From: Alistipes sp.
GTDB lineage: Bacteria; Bacteroidota; Bacteroidia; Bacteroidales; Rikenellaceae
Assembly (NCBI GenBank): GCA_017504485.1
Contig: JAFVRC010000005.1
Coordinates: forward strand, 1-64,000
Direction of reading: 5' to 3'
Length of the DNA stretch: 64,000 nt
A program made the translations under genes and the position numbers. Each line of letters begins with the position of its first letter. Positions within the stretch are counted from its first letter, which is position 1. Shown in pieces: positions 55,290 through 64,000 of the stretch. Under the pieces are notes generated by a model. It saw nothing but the letters and a program-made list of their open reading frames with translations. It was not told where the DNA came from and ran no database searches.

Positions 55290-56198
55290 ATGTTCTATTT
55301 GGAGCACATAAAAGATGTCGCCCGCAAAGTGGGTTTCGACCTCTGCGGAGTGACCGAATGTCGCCGATTGGAGGATGATGCGCATTTCTTGCGACAGTGG
55401 ATTGCGGAGGGCAACGCCACGTCGCTCGCCTATTTGGCACGCAACGAGGAGGTGCGGGCCGATGCCTCACGGCTGGTCGAGGGGGCACGCAGCGTAATTG
55501 TTTGTGCCGCAGCCTACCGCCGACAAAGATATGCCGACGACTGCTGCACGAAGATTGCCTCGTATGCCTGCGCTGCTGACTACCACAGCGTTATGCGCGA
55601 TATGCTTCACGCGCTGTGCCGTGCCGCAGGCCTTGCCGACGGCCAAGTTCGCTACCGTGTATTTACCGACTCGGCCCCCATCTTTGAGAAGCGTTATGCC
55701 GTCGAGGCAGGACTCGGATGGATAGGGCGTCACTCACTGCTCATAACACCCGACTATGGCAGCTACGTCGTGCTCGGGGAGATAGTTACCGATGCTGTTT
55801 TCGACCGCTACGACACTCCTCTTACAGCGGGCACCTGCGGAGTATGCCGACGTTGCGTAGAGGCATGTCCAAACCAGGCCATAGCCGAGCGACATATCGA
55901 CACTCGTCGCTGCATATCGTGCGCCACCATAGAGCACAAGAGCGAGCTTCGCACACCGCTCCACGGCTGGATATTCGGCTGCGATGAGTGCCAAAATGCC
56001 TGCCCTTACAACCATTCGTGCGGAGAGTACGCCAACTCACGACTCTCGCCCCTCTTCTCGCCCCACGCGCTCGACACTGCATCGTGGCTTGCGATGAGCA
56101 AAGCAGACTTCGATGCACAACTACGCACAACGCCCCTTTTACGCAGTGGACTCGAGCGCATCAAGGAGAATATAGTACTTTCTGAATTAGATGATTAG
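55290..56198 (+). CDS. queG: epoxyqueuosine reductase
   Basis: A 302-residue cobalamin- and Fe-S-dependent enzyme from the ATG at 55290. The N-terminal domain has GFDLCGVTEC and ARSVIVCAAAYRR. The two [4Fe-4S] clusters use CGVCRRCVEACPNQAI (about 193-208) and CISC plus GCDECQNACPYN (about 220-250). It reduces epoxyqueuosine to queuosine in tRNA. It is somewhat shorter than the long form with a HEAT-like C-terminal extension. The stop overlaps the stop of the converging transglycosylase gene by 4 nt. Confidence 0.95.
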   Translation: MFYLEHIKDVARKVGFDLCGVTECRRLEDDAHFLRQWIAEGNATSLAYLARNEEVRADASRLVEGARSVIVCAAAYRRQRYADDCCTKIASYACAADYHSVMRDMLHALCRAAGLADGQVRYRVFTDSAPIFEKRYAVEAGLGWIGRHSLLITPDYGSYVVLGEIVTDAVFDRYDTPLTAGTCGVCRRCVEACPNQAIAERHIDTRRCISCATIEHKSELRTPLHGWIFGCDECQNACPYNHSCGEYANSRLSPLFSPHALDTASWLAMSKADFDAQLRTTPLLRSGLERIKENIVLSELDD

Positions 56199-56914
56199 AT
56201 TGCTACGCGGCGGCAATACTGCTCGTAGCGGCGCATCACCTTGCGCACATAGCCTATCGTCTCGCGGCTACCCGTGAAGCAGCCACTCTCGACCACCTCA
56301 TTTTCGTAAAATTCGGGATCGGCCAGCAGCGGCAGATAATCCTTGACAACCTCCCAACGATCGGCATCATCGCCGTAGTATTCGGCCAAGTCGCGAGCAT
56401 CGGCCACGCGCGAATATCCGGCATTATAGCAGGCAAGCATAAAGGCGAGGCGGTCGTCGTGCTCCATATCGCGCGGCAAGCGCAACATACTATAGACCGA
56501 GCGGACAAGCTCGGCCGCCACACGCACATTAATCTCCGGATTGAAGAGCTCCTCACGCTCATACCCGTATGCCGAGGCAACAAAGGGCATAATCTGCATC
56601 AACCCCACGGCTCCCGAGCGCGACACCACATCGCGCTCGAAGCGCGACTCGGCATTGGCCATTGCCGACATCAATCGCCAATCGAGCTTATATTCGGCTG
56701 CAATCGTGCGAAAGAGGTTGTCGTATGGCGATATTTCATACTCCTCCTGCTCGTAGCGAGCATAGGGATCGACGACAGGCTCCTCAACAAGCATATAGCT
56801 ATTGCACACCTCCTCCACGCCGACAAGCGATACAGCGGTTGCGACAATCACAAAGAGCGACGGCACACACCATTTAGCAAAAATCCGTTTCACACCTCTC
56901 GCCATACCTCTCAT
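56195..56914 (-). CDS. lytic transglycosylase (SLT/MltF-like domain)
   Basis: A 239-residue protein with an N-terminal hydrophobic signal or anchor (about 17-32). The goose-lysozyme-like domain shows LDWRLMSAMANAESRF, with the catalytic Glu (about 88), SGAVGLMQIMPFVASAYG (about 99-116), NPEINVRVAAELV and FMLACYNAGYSRVADA. It cleaves peptidoglycan glycan strands in the periplasm to 1,6-anhydroMurNAc ends. It lacks the N-terminal solute-binding domain of true MltF. It is the last gene of the pssA-porin operon (13-nt gap). Confidence 0.92.
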   Translation of the reverse strand: MRGMARGVKRIFAKWCVPSLFVIVATAVSLVGVEEVCNSYMLVEEPVVDPYARYEQEEYEISPYDNLFRTIAAEYKLDWRLMSAMANAESRFERDVVSRSGAVGLMQIMPFVASAYGYEREELFNPEINVRVAAELVRSVYSMLRLPRDMEHDDRLAFMLACYNAGYSRVADARDLAEYYGDDADRWEVVKDYLPLLADPEFYENEVVESGCFTGSRETIGYVRKVMRRYEQYCRRVAI

Positions 56915-56927
56915 TAAAGTCTATGAA

Positions 56928-59114
56928 TTAGTCGTAGAAGGCCCACGAGATACCGATTTTGAACATTCCCGGGTTAAGCGGATAGCCTGCGACATCGAAG
57001 TACTCGTTGTTGCCAAAGAGGCCCTTGTTCCAGTGCTGATACTTGAGCAGAATACGCATACGCTTCCACTTTGCCGAGATGAAGGCATCAAAATATGGGT
57101 AGTTGCCCACCTGCACCTCATTCTGATTGTAGAAGGCCGAGAGTGCCGGATTGTAGCCCTGTGCATAGTAGCTCGTATGGTAGCGGCCATCAATACCCAC
57201 CTGCATACGTAGCACGTCGCGCTTAATCCAAAATTCGTAGTAGTACGAAAGGAATGTCGAGACAAGCGGCACGGGAGCCACATATCTATCGGTCGTAAGC
57301 TGAACAAGCACCCTGTGGTCGAGATGCAATCCCTTGATTACAAAGTTCTTTTGCGCATAGATGCTCGTCAGGCTGACGGTGCCGTCGTGCTGCACGGGCA
57401 TCGAATCGGGGCCATAGTATATCTTGTTGCGGAGGATGCTCTGCCAGAAGCCCACCTCTATTCCGTGGTCGGGAACGAGGAACGACACCTCGAAGCGCGT
57501 CTCGCCCTCCTTGCCGAAGTTGTTGTTCCAACGATAGTGGTTCGACGACCAATGCTCGAACCAATAGCCTGCCGTAGTGCTCGACTCGTTGAACTTACCC
57601 ATGAGGATCAACGGTTTGCGCTTGATATACGCTTTGAACGCCACATGTGCACCTATATCGTAGTCGCCTCCGCGATAGCCCGACGGATAGATTTTGAAGT
57701 TACCACCCCAGTCCACATAGCGGCTAATCTTGCCCGACACTCCGGCATAGGCGAACCACGAAGTACGCTTCTGACGGTCGTCGCCGCCCGACAGATAGTC
57801 GCCGAGCGAGAACTGCGAGTAGGTGTGCAAGTCAAGCCCCACACCTCCGTCGATTGTTCCCACCACACCGTTGCGATTCCACGGCTGTGCCTGCACGAAA
57901 ATGCGGTTTGTGATTATGCGCTCATAGGTCGAGTCGCGCGTGGAGAGCGGATTGTAGTACCAATTCTTATAGTATGTATCGGTCTCGGAGTTGAACGTGC
58001 CATCCGGATTGCGCGACACACGCTCGTTGGTGTAGGTCGAATACTTATCGGTATAGACCTTGCTCCACTCGTTATACTCGAATGTGTGGCCCACATAAAC
58101 AGCCGGCAGGTCGGCCATCGAGAAGTCGCGCTCGGTCATCCTCACGAGCGGAATACCAATCGACTGCTTGATGAAGAAGGCGTTGTTGCGATACTTATTC
58201 TGCGCCATCGACGAGGCGAGCTTCATCGGCACACCCGACGGCATCTCGAAGGCCGTATCGGTGATGGCCCACTTGCCCACTACACCACCATTCTCCTGCT
58301 GCTCAATCATATTGTTGATATAGCCGGCATGCACCGAGTAGCGGCGGCCCGTATGCGCCACCGTACCCGCGAAGTTGTGGTTCTTGATGCGCGAGCGTTC
58401 ATACTTTCCGCGCGAGCCACGCGCGAGATAACTGAGGCCCACCGATGTCGAAGGGTTTATGTTCTGCGAGGCGAGAATCTCGAAGTGCTCCTCACGGTAA
58501 CGCTTCTGGCCCGACTCGAGATAGGTCATCCATATAAACGGATGCTTCATGTTGTAGAACAACACGTTGTCCATCGTGTAATTATAGGCCCCGTATGGTT
58601 TCGAGAAGGTGAATTCGCGCGAGCGGTCGCGCTCAAAGTAGTTGACCTCGGTAGAGGCCTGTCCCAAACCGCCGACCGAGTTGTTACCGAGTCGCTCGTG
58701 GTAGTGCGGATAGTCGAGTCGCCACTTGGTGAGCGTCGTGTCGAGCGGATGCACATCCACGGTATTGTGGTCGCGGTCTATCGTCCAAGTAAAGTTGCGC
58801 AGGGCGCGTATCGAATCGCTGAAGAAGTAGGACTCGAGCGGCTTGCGCGGACGTCTCTTCTTCTTTGTCGTATCGGCATTATTCTCCGCGAGTGTGCCGT
58901 CGGGGTTGAGCAGGTTGCCATCTTTATCGACCATGGGCTCGCCATTGTTGTTCTGCGTGGCATCGACAAGCTGGCCATTGATCATCTGCTGACCATTGCG
59001 TTGAGCACGCATCAGAGCGCTGGCATCTACCTGCGCACGCACCTCACCCAAGGCGAATGCCGTCATCACAGCCGCCAAGAGCAAAATCCGTATCGTGCCA
59101 AGCCCTATGTGCAT
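56928..59114 (-). CDS. putative outer-membrane porin (Porin_10 family)
   Basis: A 728-residue protein with a signal peptide ending at about residue 27 (VRAQVDA). A short linker rich in Asn/Asp and a KKKRRPRKP basic patch precede a long beta-strand-rich body with alternating aromatic residues, such as HPFIWMTYLESGQKRYREE and YFDAFISAKWKRM. It ends in an aromatic-containing strand (FKIGISWAFYD), as expected for outer-membrane barrels. The family is large and Bacteroidota-specific, without a defined solute. Position between pssA (5-nt gap) and a lytic transglycosylase indicates an envelope role. Confidence 0.85.
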   Translation of the reverse strand: MHIGLGTIRILLLAAVMTAFALGEVRAQVDASALMRAQRNGQQMINGQLVDATQNNNGEPMVDKDGNLLNPDGTLAENNADTTKKKRRPRKPLESYFFSDSIRALRNFTWTIDRDHNTVDVHPLDTTLTKWRLDYPHYHERLGNNSVGGLGQASTEVNYFERDRSREFTFSKPYGAYNYTMDNVLFYNMKHPFIWMTYLESGQKRYREEHFEILASQNINPSTSVGLSYLARGSRGKYERSRIKNHNFAGTVAHTGRRYSVHAGYINNMIEQQENGGVVGKWAITDTAFEMPSGVPMKLASSMAQNKYRNNAFFIKQSIGIPLVRMTERDFSMADLPAVYVGHTFEYNEWSKVYTDKYSTYTNERVSRNPDGTFNSETDTYYKNWYYNPLSTRDSTYERIITNRIFVQAQPWNRNGVVGTIDGGVGLDLHTYSQFSLGDYLSGGDDRQKRTSWFAYAGVSGKISRYVDWGGNFKIYPSGYRGGDYDIGAHVAFKAYIKRKPLILMGKFNESSTTAGYWFEHWSSNHYRWNNNFGKEGETRFEVSFLVPDHGIEVGFWQSILRNKIYYGPDSMPVQHDGTVSLTSIYAQKNFVIKGLHLDHRVLVQLTTDRYVAPVPLVSTFLSYYYEFWIKRDVLRMQVGIDGRYHTSYYAQGYNPALSAFYNQNEVQVGNYPYFDAFISAKWKRMRILLKYQHWNKGLFGNNEYFDVAGYPLNPGMFKIGISWAFYD

Positions 59115-59119
59115 CTACC

Positions 59120-59845
59120 CTACTCCTGAGTTTTCGAAGATTTGCAACCCCACGCCCATCGAATGGTCGAGGCTACAATATATACAACGATAATTATCGG
59201 CAGAGAGTATCTGCGCAACGCCAAAAGTGTCACAACTGCAAAGGCGAGGAACACAAATCGCAGTTCGTTGCCGCGCCACCCCTTGCTCTTCATCTTGAAC
59301 GAGAACATTCTCACGGGGCTAACCAACAGCACCGACATCACCAACGCCACCAACGCCATCCACTCACGCGCCATCGTAAAGTCGCCCGCCGCGCAGAGTG
59401 CCGCAAGCGAGAGGCAGAAGATGGCGTTTGCCGGAGTAGGCAAACCGCAGAACTCCTCATGCTGCGTGTCGTCGATATTGAACTTCGCGAGGCGCAAGGC
59501 CGAGAATGCCGGAATCAGGAGAGGCACATAGCACAACGCCTCGCCCCACAACGGCTGCTGCCACAGAAGCGGCATTGTATCGGCCGCCACATAGAGCGAC
59601 ATAGCCGGCGCCACGCCAAACGACACCATGTCGGCCAACGAGTCGAGCTCTACGCCGATAGCCGAGTATTGACCGAGCAGTCGGGCCGTCAATCCGTCCA
59701 TAAAATCAAAGATGGCCGAGGCCGCAACAAGGATGAATGCCAGCTGCAAATTGCCGTAGCCCACCGATGCGATAATCGAACCTACACCGCACAACAGATT
59801 GAGCAGTGTGATACAGTTCGGTATGGTAAATAATTTAATCTTCAT
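59120..59845 (-). CDS. pssA: CDP-diacylglycerol--serine O-phosphatidyltransferase
   Basis: A 241-residue membrane protein with about seven helices. The CDP-alcohol phosphatidyltransferase signature is complete: DFMDGLTARLLGQYSAIGVELDSLADMVSFG around residues 47-77 (D-x2-DG-x2-AR-x8-G-x3-D-x3-D pattern). It makes phosphatidylserine, the precursor of phosphatidylethanolamine. It is the type II, integral membrane form. First gene of the pssA-porin-transglycosylase operon, with a promoter interleaved with that of manC. Confidence 0.94.
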   Translation of the reverse strand: MKIKLFTIPNCITLLNLLCGVGSIIASVGYGNLQLAFILVAASAIFDFMDGLTARLLGQYSAIGVELDSLADMVSFGVAPAMSLYVAADTMPLLWQQPLWGEALCYVPLLIPAFSALRLAKFNIDDTQHEEFCGLPTPANAIFCLSLAALCAAGDFTMAREWMALVALVMSVLLVSPVRMFSFKMKSKGWRGNELRFVFLAFAVVTLLALRRYSLPIIIVVYIVASTIRWAWGCKSSKTQE

Positions 59846-59859
59846 TTTTTTGTGTCAAT

Positions 59860-59903
59860 TTTGCCCACAAAGTTATAAAATATTTTTATCTTTGTAATAC
59901 AAA
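59860..59903. promoter_or_regulatory. interleaved divergent promoters of pssA and manC
   Basis: Rightward: TTTG (59860-59863), 23-nt spacer, TATCTTTG (59887-59894). Leftward: TTTG (59900-59903), 24-nt spacer, TAACTTTG (59868-59875). Each promoter's -7 element lies within the spacer of the other. Spacings are a few bases above the common 19-21. Confidence 0.5.
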
Positions 59904-59921
59904 AGTGAAAATGTAGTAACT

Positions 59922-61001
59922 ATGAGAACAGAAAGAGAACTCTATTGCGTGATTATGGCGGGTGGAATAGGCACTCGTTTTTGGCCAAACAGCCGTCAGA
60001 GCCTTCCTAAACAATTCCTCGACATCTGCGGCACGGGCAAGTCGTTTCTGCGTATGACCTTCGAGCGTTTTGCGACGATGGTTCCCGCCGAGCGTTTCTT
60101 TGTGGTGACCAATGCGCGATACAAGTCGCTCGTCTTGGAGCACATACCCGAAATCGGTGAGCACCAAGTACTTTGTGAGCCGGTGGGCCGCAATACTGCT
60201 CCCTGCATCTGCTACGCAAGTTACTACCTACGTAAGCTCTCGCCCGAGGCGATGATGATTGTCACACCGGCCGACCACCTTGTGCTCAACGAGGCGGAGT
60301 TCCAGACTATCACGGGCGATGCCATAGAGTTTGCCGACCACAACAATGCACTGATGACCATCGGCATCACCCCTTCGCGCCCCGAGACCGGATATGGATA
60401 TATCCAAAAGAGCGACAATGCCACCATCTCGCGCGTGAAGTGCTTCACCGAGAAGCCTAACTTGGAGCTGGCACAGATATTCGTGCAGTCCGGTGAGTTT
60501 TTCTGGAACTCGGGAATCTTCATCTGGAAGGTCAAGGATATCATCAGCGCCATCGAGAAGCATCTGCCCGAGCACCACTCGCTCTTCGACGCCATTGCTG
60601 ACGACTACGCCACGGAGCGCGAAGCGGCCGCCATCGAGCGTGTATTCTCGGAGTGCCGCCCTATCTCGATTGACTACGGCGTTATGGAAGTTGCCGACAA
60701 CGTCTTTGTGCGCTGCGGCGATTTCGGATGGAGCGACGTGGGCACCTGGGGCTCGCTCTACCAGCTCTCGCGCAAGGATAAGTATGCCAACGTCAAGCCT
60801 AACGAGGGGTGCTATACCTACAACACACGCTCCTCGATTGTCTCGCTACCAAAGGGCAAGGTGGCCGTCATCAACGGCCTGCGCGACTATATTGTAGTCG
60901 ATACCGACGATGTGTTGCTCATCTGCCCGCGTGCCGAGGAGCAGAACATCAAAAAGTATATCGACGAAGTGAAGTTCAACACGGGCGATAAACACATCTA
61001 A
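59922..61001 (+). CDS. manC: mannose-1-phosphate guanylyltransferase
   Basis: A 359-residue nucleotidyltransferase. It begins YCVIMAGGIGTRFWPNSRQSLPKQFLDI with the GTP-binding loop and the FWP.SR....KQ signature of GMPs, has VTPADHLVLNEAEF (about 108), FTEKPNLELA and WNSGIFIWKVKDI, and GDFGWSDVGTWGSLY near 270. It lacks the C-terminal phosphomannose isomerase cupin of bifunctional ManC. It makes GDP-mannose. It stands outside the polysaccharide locus and overlaps the murF start by one base, so it likely serves general glycan or protein O-mannosylation needs. Confidence 0.95.
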   Translation: MRTERELYCVIMAGGIGTRFWPNSRQSLPKQFLDICGTGKSFLRMTFERFATMVPAERFFVVTNARYKSLVLEHIPEIGEHQVLCEPVGRNTAPCICYASYYLRKLSPEAMMIVTPADHLVLNEAEFQTITGDAIEFADHNNALMTIGITPSRPETGYGYIQKSDNATISRVKCFTEKPNLELAQIFVQSGEFFWNSGIFIWKVKDIISAIEKHLPEHHSLFDAIADDYATEREAAAIERVFSECRPISIDYGVMEVADNVFVRCGDFGWSDVGTWGSLYQLSRKDKYANVKPNEGCYTYNTRSSIVSLPKGKVAVINGLRDYIVVDTDDVLLICPRAEEQNIKKYIDEVKFNTGDKHI

Positions 61002-62251
61002 TGGAGGAGATACTGTATAACGCATTTACGAACTCTACGGGCGTGACAACCGACTCTCGAAAAATCGAGGTCGGTGCGCTCTTTTTTGCACTTCACGGCG
61101 CCTCATTCGACGGCAATAACTTTGCGGTAAAAGCCTTGGAGCAGGGGGCTGCGGTTGCGGTTATCGACCGCGAAGATATCGTGCGCAACAACCCTGACTA
61201 CGCCGAGCAACTCATACTTGTAGAGGATACACTCGAAGCTCTGCAATGCTTGGCACGAGAGCATCGTCGCCACCTCGCAATACCAATCATCGCCATCGCC
61301 GGCAGCAACGGCAAGACCACGACCAAGGAACTTGTGTCGCGCGTTCTGGCCGAGCGATTTGAGGTTACCACTACACGCGGAAACCTCAACAACCACATCG
61401 GTGTGCCGCTGACACTCCTCTCGATGAACGCTGAGACGGAGTTCGGTGTTGTCGAAATGGGGGCAAGTGCCTGCGGCGAGATTGCTCATCTCTGCTCCAT
61501 CGCAGAACCCAACTACGGCATTCTCACCAATATAGGCCTCTCGCACCTCGAAGGTTTCGGAGGCGTGGAGGGTATTCGTCGGGGCAAGGGCGAGCTCTTC
61601 GACCACCTCAACGAGAATGGCGGTCGCGCCTTCGTGCCCGAGGAGGACGAGGTACTCTGCGAGATGGCCCGCGCAAGGGAGGACTTGGCCGTCGAGTATT
61701 ACTCGCGCTCGATAGCCGAGGGTTTTGAGAGCCACCTCACGGGCAACTATAACCGCTATAACATCGCCGCCGCCGTAGAGGTAGGTCGCTACTTCGGCAT
61801 TGCCGACGAGCGTATTGCCGAAGCTATACTCTCATTCACACCCGACAACAACCGCTCGCAGGCGGTCAAGACCGAGCGCAACAGCCTCGTAGTCGATTGC
61901 TACAACGCCAACCCTTCGAGCATGGAGGCTGCACTGGACAATATCTCGGCCATGGAGGCCGAGCGCAAGGTGCTGATTTTGGGCGATATGTTGGAGCTTG
62001 GCAAGTGGAGCGCCGAGGCACACCGCACAATTCTTCGCAAGGCCGACAGCGTGGCCGAGCGTATTATCCTTGTCGGAAGCGAGTTTGCCGATGCGTATGG
62101 CGCAAGCGAGGATTTGGCAGCAGATTACTCGCTCTACCCGACGACCGCCGAGGCGGCCGAGGCCCTCACTCGCGAGCCTGTATGCGGCAGCCTTGTATTG
62201 CTGAAAGGTTCGCGCGGCATAGCACTCGAAAAGTTGCTTGACAAATTATAG
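61001..62251 (+). CDS. murF: UDP-N-acetylmuramoyl-tripeptide--D-alanyl-D-alanine ligase
   Basis: A 416-residue Mur ligase. The N-terminal domain has TGVTTDSRKIEVGALFFALHG, the typical MurF UDP-binding start. The ATP-binding loop is IAIAGSNGKTTTKELV (about 98-113), followed by FGVVEMGASACGEIAHLC and TNIGLSHLEGFGG, and DCYNANPSSMEAAL near 305. It adds D-Ala-D-Ala to the UDP-MurNAc tripeptide in the cytoplasm. It is coupled to manC by a one-base overlap rather than to other mur genes, an unusual place for it. Confidence 0.96.
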   Translation: MEEILYNAFTNSTGVTTDSRKIEVGALFFALHGASFDGNNFAVKALEQGAAVAVIDREDIVRNNPDYAEQLILVEDTLEALQCLAREHRRHLAIPIIAIAGSNGKTTTKELVSRVLAERFEVTTTRGNLNNHIGVPLTLLSMNAETEFGVVEMGASACGEIAHLCSIAEPNYGILTNIGLSHLEGFGGVEGIRRGKGELFDHLNENGGRAFVPEEDEVLCEMARAREDLAVEYYSRSIAEGFESHLTGNYNRYNIAAAVEVGRYFGIADERIAEAILSFTPDNNRSQAVKTERNSLVVDCYNANPSSMEAALDNISAMEAERKVLILGDMLELGKWSAEAHRTILRKADSVAERIILVGSEFADAYGASEDLAADYSLYPTTAEAAEALTREPVCGSLVLLKGSRGIALEKLLDKL

Positions 62252-62261
62252 CAAATTAAAT

Positions 62262-63944
62262 ATGAAGCGATTATTCACTGCCATATTGACACTATTCACA
62301 TTCGTCACACTCTCGGCCAAGGAGCAACCCGAGTGGCTCAAGAAGGCCGCCATATATCACATCTACCCACTCACCTACGCCGACTCGAATGGCGACGGCA
62401 TAGGCGACTTGGAGGGCATACGCTCGAAGTTGGACTATATAAAGAGTGTAGGCTTCGACTGCATTTGGCTCTCACCTTGCTTCGTCAGCGCGTGGGAGGA
62501 TGGTGGATACGATATTCTCGACTTCTACAACGTCGATCCGCGTTTCGGTACAAATGACGACCTAAAACGATTGCTCGACGATGCTCACGCAAAAGGTATC
62601 AAAGTGTTGCTCGACTTGGTAGCCGGCCACACATCCGACAAGCACCCATGGTTCAAGGAGTCACAGAAGGCCGAGCGCAACAAATACTCCGATTACTACA
62701 TCTGGACCGAGGGGCACAAGATGCCGCAGCCGAGCTACCGTTGGGTACCTAACAACTACCCTCGCAACGGCATCTACTTGAGTAACTTCTTCCCTATTCA
62801 GCCGGCGTTGAACTACGGCTATCACAATCCCAACCCCGCAAACAGCTGGGAGCAGGGGTATGATGCACCCGGGCCAAAGGCTGTGCGCGAGGAGTTGAAG
62901 AGAATTATTGCCCATTGGTGCGACATGGGAGCCGATGGCTTCCGTGTCGATATGGCTAAATCGCTTGTCAAGGGGGATAATAAGAAACAAGAGGGTGTGC
63001 GCCGCCTTTGGAGGGAGATTTTCGAGTGGTACAACGCCAAGTATCCCGAGAATATAATGATGTCGGAGTGGTCTTATCCGAAGCAATCCATCTCCGCAGG
63101 CTTCAACATTGACCTGCTCATTCACAACGGAATCGGTGGCAAGGTCTATCGCCCGCTCGTCTGCGAGACAACCGACTATATGGCCCCTACCGTATGCTAT
63201 TTCAACCGCGCCGGCAAGGGTGAGATTCGCAAGGCGATGGAGACGTACACGCAGATATACAACGACTATCGCGCGCTGGGTGGCTACGCCTCGATGCCAA
63301 CATGCAGCCACGACATTTGGCGTCTTACGCGCATGAATCGCTCGACACCCGAGGAGCAAAAGGTGTCCATTACCCTCTTCCTCACGCTACCAACTCCTCC
63401 TATCGTATATTATGGCGAGGAGATAGGTATGCGCAATCTCGAGTATGCTCCGGTAAAGGAGGGCAGTAAGTCGAGCCGCAACCGTGCAGTATGCCGTACC
63501 CCGATGCAATGGGACACCTCGCGCAATGCCGGCTTCTCGGATGTAAAGGATGCCTCAAAACTATACCTTCCGGTTGATAATGCTCCCACATTCCCGAATG
63601 TGGCCGAGCAAGAGGGTGACCCGAACTCGGTGCTGTCGTATGTGAAGGGGTTACTGAAACTACGCGCGGCAACACCTGCGCTCGGCGTGGAGGGCGAGTG
63701 GAAATATGTGGGCGACCTTGATAACCCCTACCCGATGATATACTCGCGCACGTTGGGCGACGAGAAGTATGTCGTGGTCTTCAACCCTGCCGACCGCGAG
63801 GTCGAAGGGTCGATTGCGCCGCTCGGCAAACGGGCCGAGTGGGTATATGGCAACAACCCGCACCTGACCAAGTGCAAGACAACAAAGGAGGGGCACACCT
63901 TCCGAATGAAGCCTATCAGTGTAGCGATTTTCAAAATTAATTAA
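62262..63944 (+). CDS. secreted GH13 alpha-amylase family enzyme
   Basis: A 560-residue protein from the ATG at 62262, which begins a signal peptide (cleavage near residue 18, LSA). The GH13 barrel is complete: AAIYHIYPLTYADSNGDGIG, LLDLVAGHTSDKHPW (region I), GADGFRVDMAKSL with the nucleophile Asp (region II), NIMMSEWSYP with the acid/base Glu (region III), and a region IV reading CSHDIWRLTR, where SHD replaces the usual NHD. The C-terminal beta-sandwich starts near 465. It resembles oligo-1,6-glucosidase/amylase types acting on alpha-glucans in the periplasm. It follows murF by 10 nt. Confidence 0.9.
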   Translation: MKRLFTAILTLFTFVTLSAKEQPEWLKKAAIYHIYPLTYADSNGDGIGDLEGIRSKLDYIKSVGFDCIWLSPCFVSAWEDGGYDILDFYNVDPRFGTNDDLKRLLDDAHAKGIKVLLDLVAGHTSDKHPWFKESQKAERNKYSDYYIWTEGHKMPQPSYRWVPNNYPRNGIYLSNFFPIQPALNYGYHNPNPANSWEQGYDAPGPKAVREELKRIIAHWCDMGADGFRVDMAKSLVKGDNKKQEGVRRLWREIFEWYNAKYPENIMMSEWSYPKQSISAGFNIDLLIHNGIGGKVYRPLVCETTDYMAPTVCYFNRAGKGEIRKAMETYTQIYNDYRALGGYASMPTCSHDIWRLTRMNRSTPEEQKVSITLFLTLPTPPIVYYGEEIGMRNLEYAPVKEGSKSSRNRAVCRTPMQWDTSRNAGFSDVKDASKLYLPVDNAPTFPNVAEQEGDPNSVLSYVKGLLKLRAATPALGVEGEWKYVGDLDNPYPMIYSRTLGDEKYVVVFNPADREVEGSIAPLGKRAEWVYGNNPHLTKCKTTKEGHTFRMKPISVAIFKIN

Positions 63945-63950
63945 CTAAAT

Positions 63951-64000
63951 ATGGAGAACAAAAAGAACATTTCACTCCCCGAAAATGCCTATCGTGAATT
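63951..64000 (+). CDS. start of an open reading frame cut by the window edge, possibly an OPT-family transporter
   Basis: An ATG at 63951, 6 nt after the GH13 stop, opens a frame reading MENKKNISLPENAYRE to the window end. From memory, the LPENAYREL beginning resembles Bacteroidota members of the OPT oligopeptide/metal transporter family. Only 16 full codons are visible, so this is a weak guess. Confidence 0.4.
   Translation, partial: MENKKNISLPENAYRE

Noticed and set aside
57315-59129. 604-codon plus-strand open frame opposite the Porin_10 gene
   Set aside because: Same shadow effect. The minus-strand frame has a signal peptide, barrel-like strands and operon spacing.
1-64000. CRISPR arrays, insertion sequences, integrases, phage genes
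   Set aside because: No regularly spaced repeats, transposase or integrase motifs, or terminal inverted repeats flanking a gene were seen.

Overview
The window looks like chromosome from a gut Bacteroidales, most likely Alistipes or another member of the Rikenellaceae. The evidence is Bacteroidota-type promoters (TTTG, about 20 nt, then TAnnTTTG), starts without Shine-Dalgarno sequences, a Porin_10 outer-membrane protein, a DUF2723 membrane protein, SusD-free secreted hydrolases and a moderately high GC core genome. The genus is inferred; no rRNA gene body lies inside the window. The extreme left edge reads like the leader and tandem promoters of an rRNA operon whose 16S gene should begin just outside, on the minus strand.

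Positions 583-2810 hold a secreted endonuclease/exonuclease/phosphatase protein, a frameshifted glycoside-hydrolase-like remnant and a metallo-hydrolase. Positions 2838-31945 form one minus-strand surface-polysaccharide locus of 25 genes, read from 31945 down to 2838. It starts with rfbACDB (dTDP-L-rhamnose), then a membrane 4,6-dehydratase, UDP-glucose dehydrogenase and a TviC/TviB-type pair (predicted UDP-GalNAcA). The assembly genes follow: two GT-A type transferases, a deacetylase, Wzx, Wzy, two GT4 transferases and an acetyltransferase. Last comes an L-FucNAc module resembling enterobacterial fnlA-fnlB-fnlC-wbuB-wbuC, interrupted by a phosphoethanolamine-transferase-like gene, a cytosolic Asp-box protein, an ATP-grasp enzyme, a DUF3473 deacetylase and a WecA-like initiating transferase. 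No Wza/Wzc export genes and no UpxY/UpxZ-type regulators are present. The transferase/flippase core is visibly AT-richer than its flanks. A long, hairpin-rich leader precedes rfbA.

Positions 32670-40264 are a rightward set that looks catabolic: a large secreted metallophosphoesterase, a GH3 lipoprotein, a glycerophosphodiester phosphodiesterase and a GlpT-like transporter. Positions 40557-42757 carry three small unusual genes: a degenerate receiver domain, a membrane-anchored HEAT-repeat protein and a membrane protein resembling a GT2 enzyme without its DXD motif. cysQ follows. Then come rplU-rpmA and a tandem pair of near-identical secreted FAD oxidoreductases (44542-48457).

The right part is mostly housekeeping and envelope: cysS behind a large DUF2723 membrane protein, a long-chain acyl-CoA synthetase, queG, a pssA-porin-lytic transglycosylase operon, and manC-murF-GH13 ending in a gene cut by the window edge, probably an OPT-family transporter.
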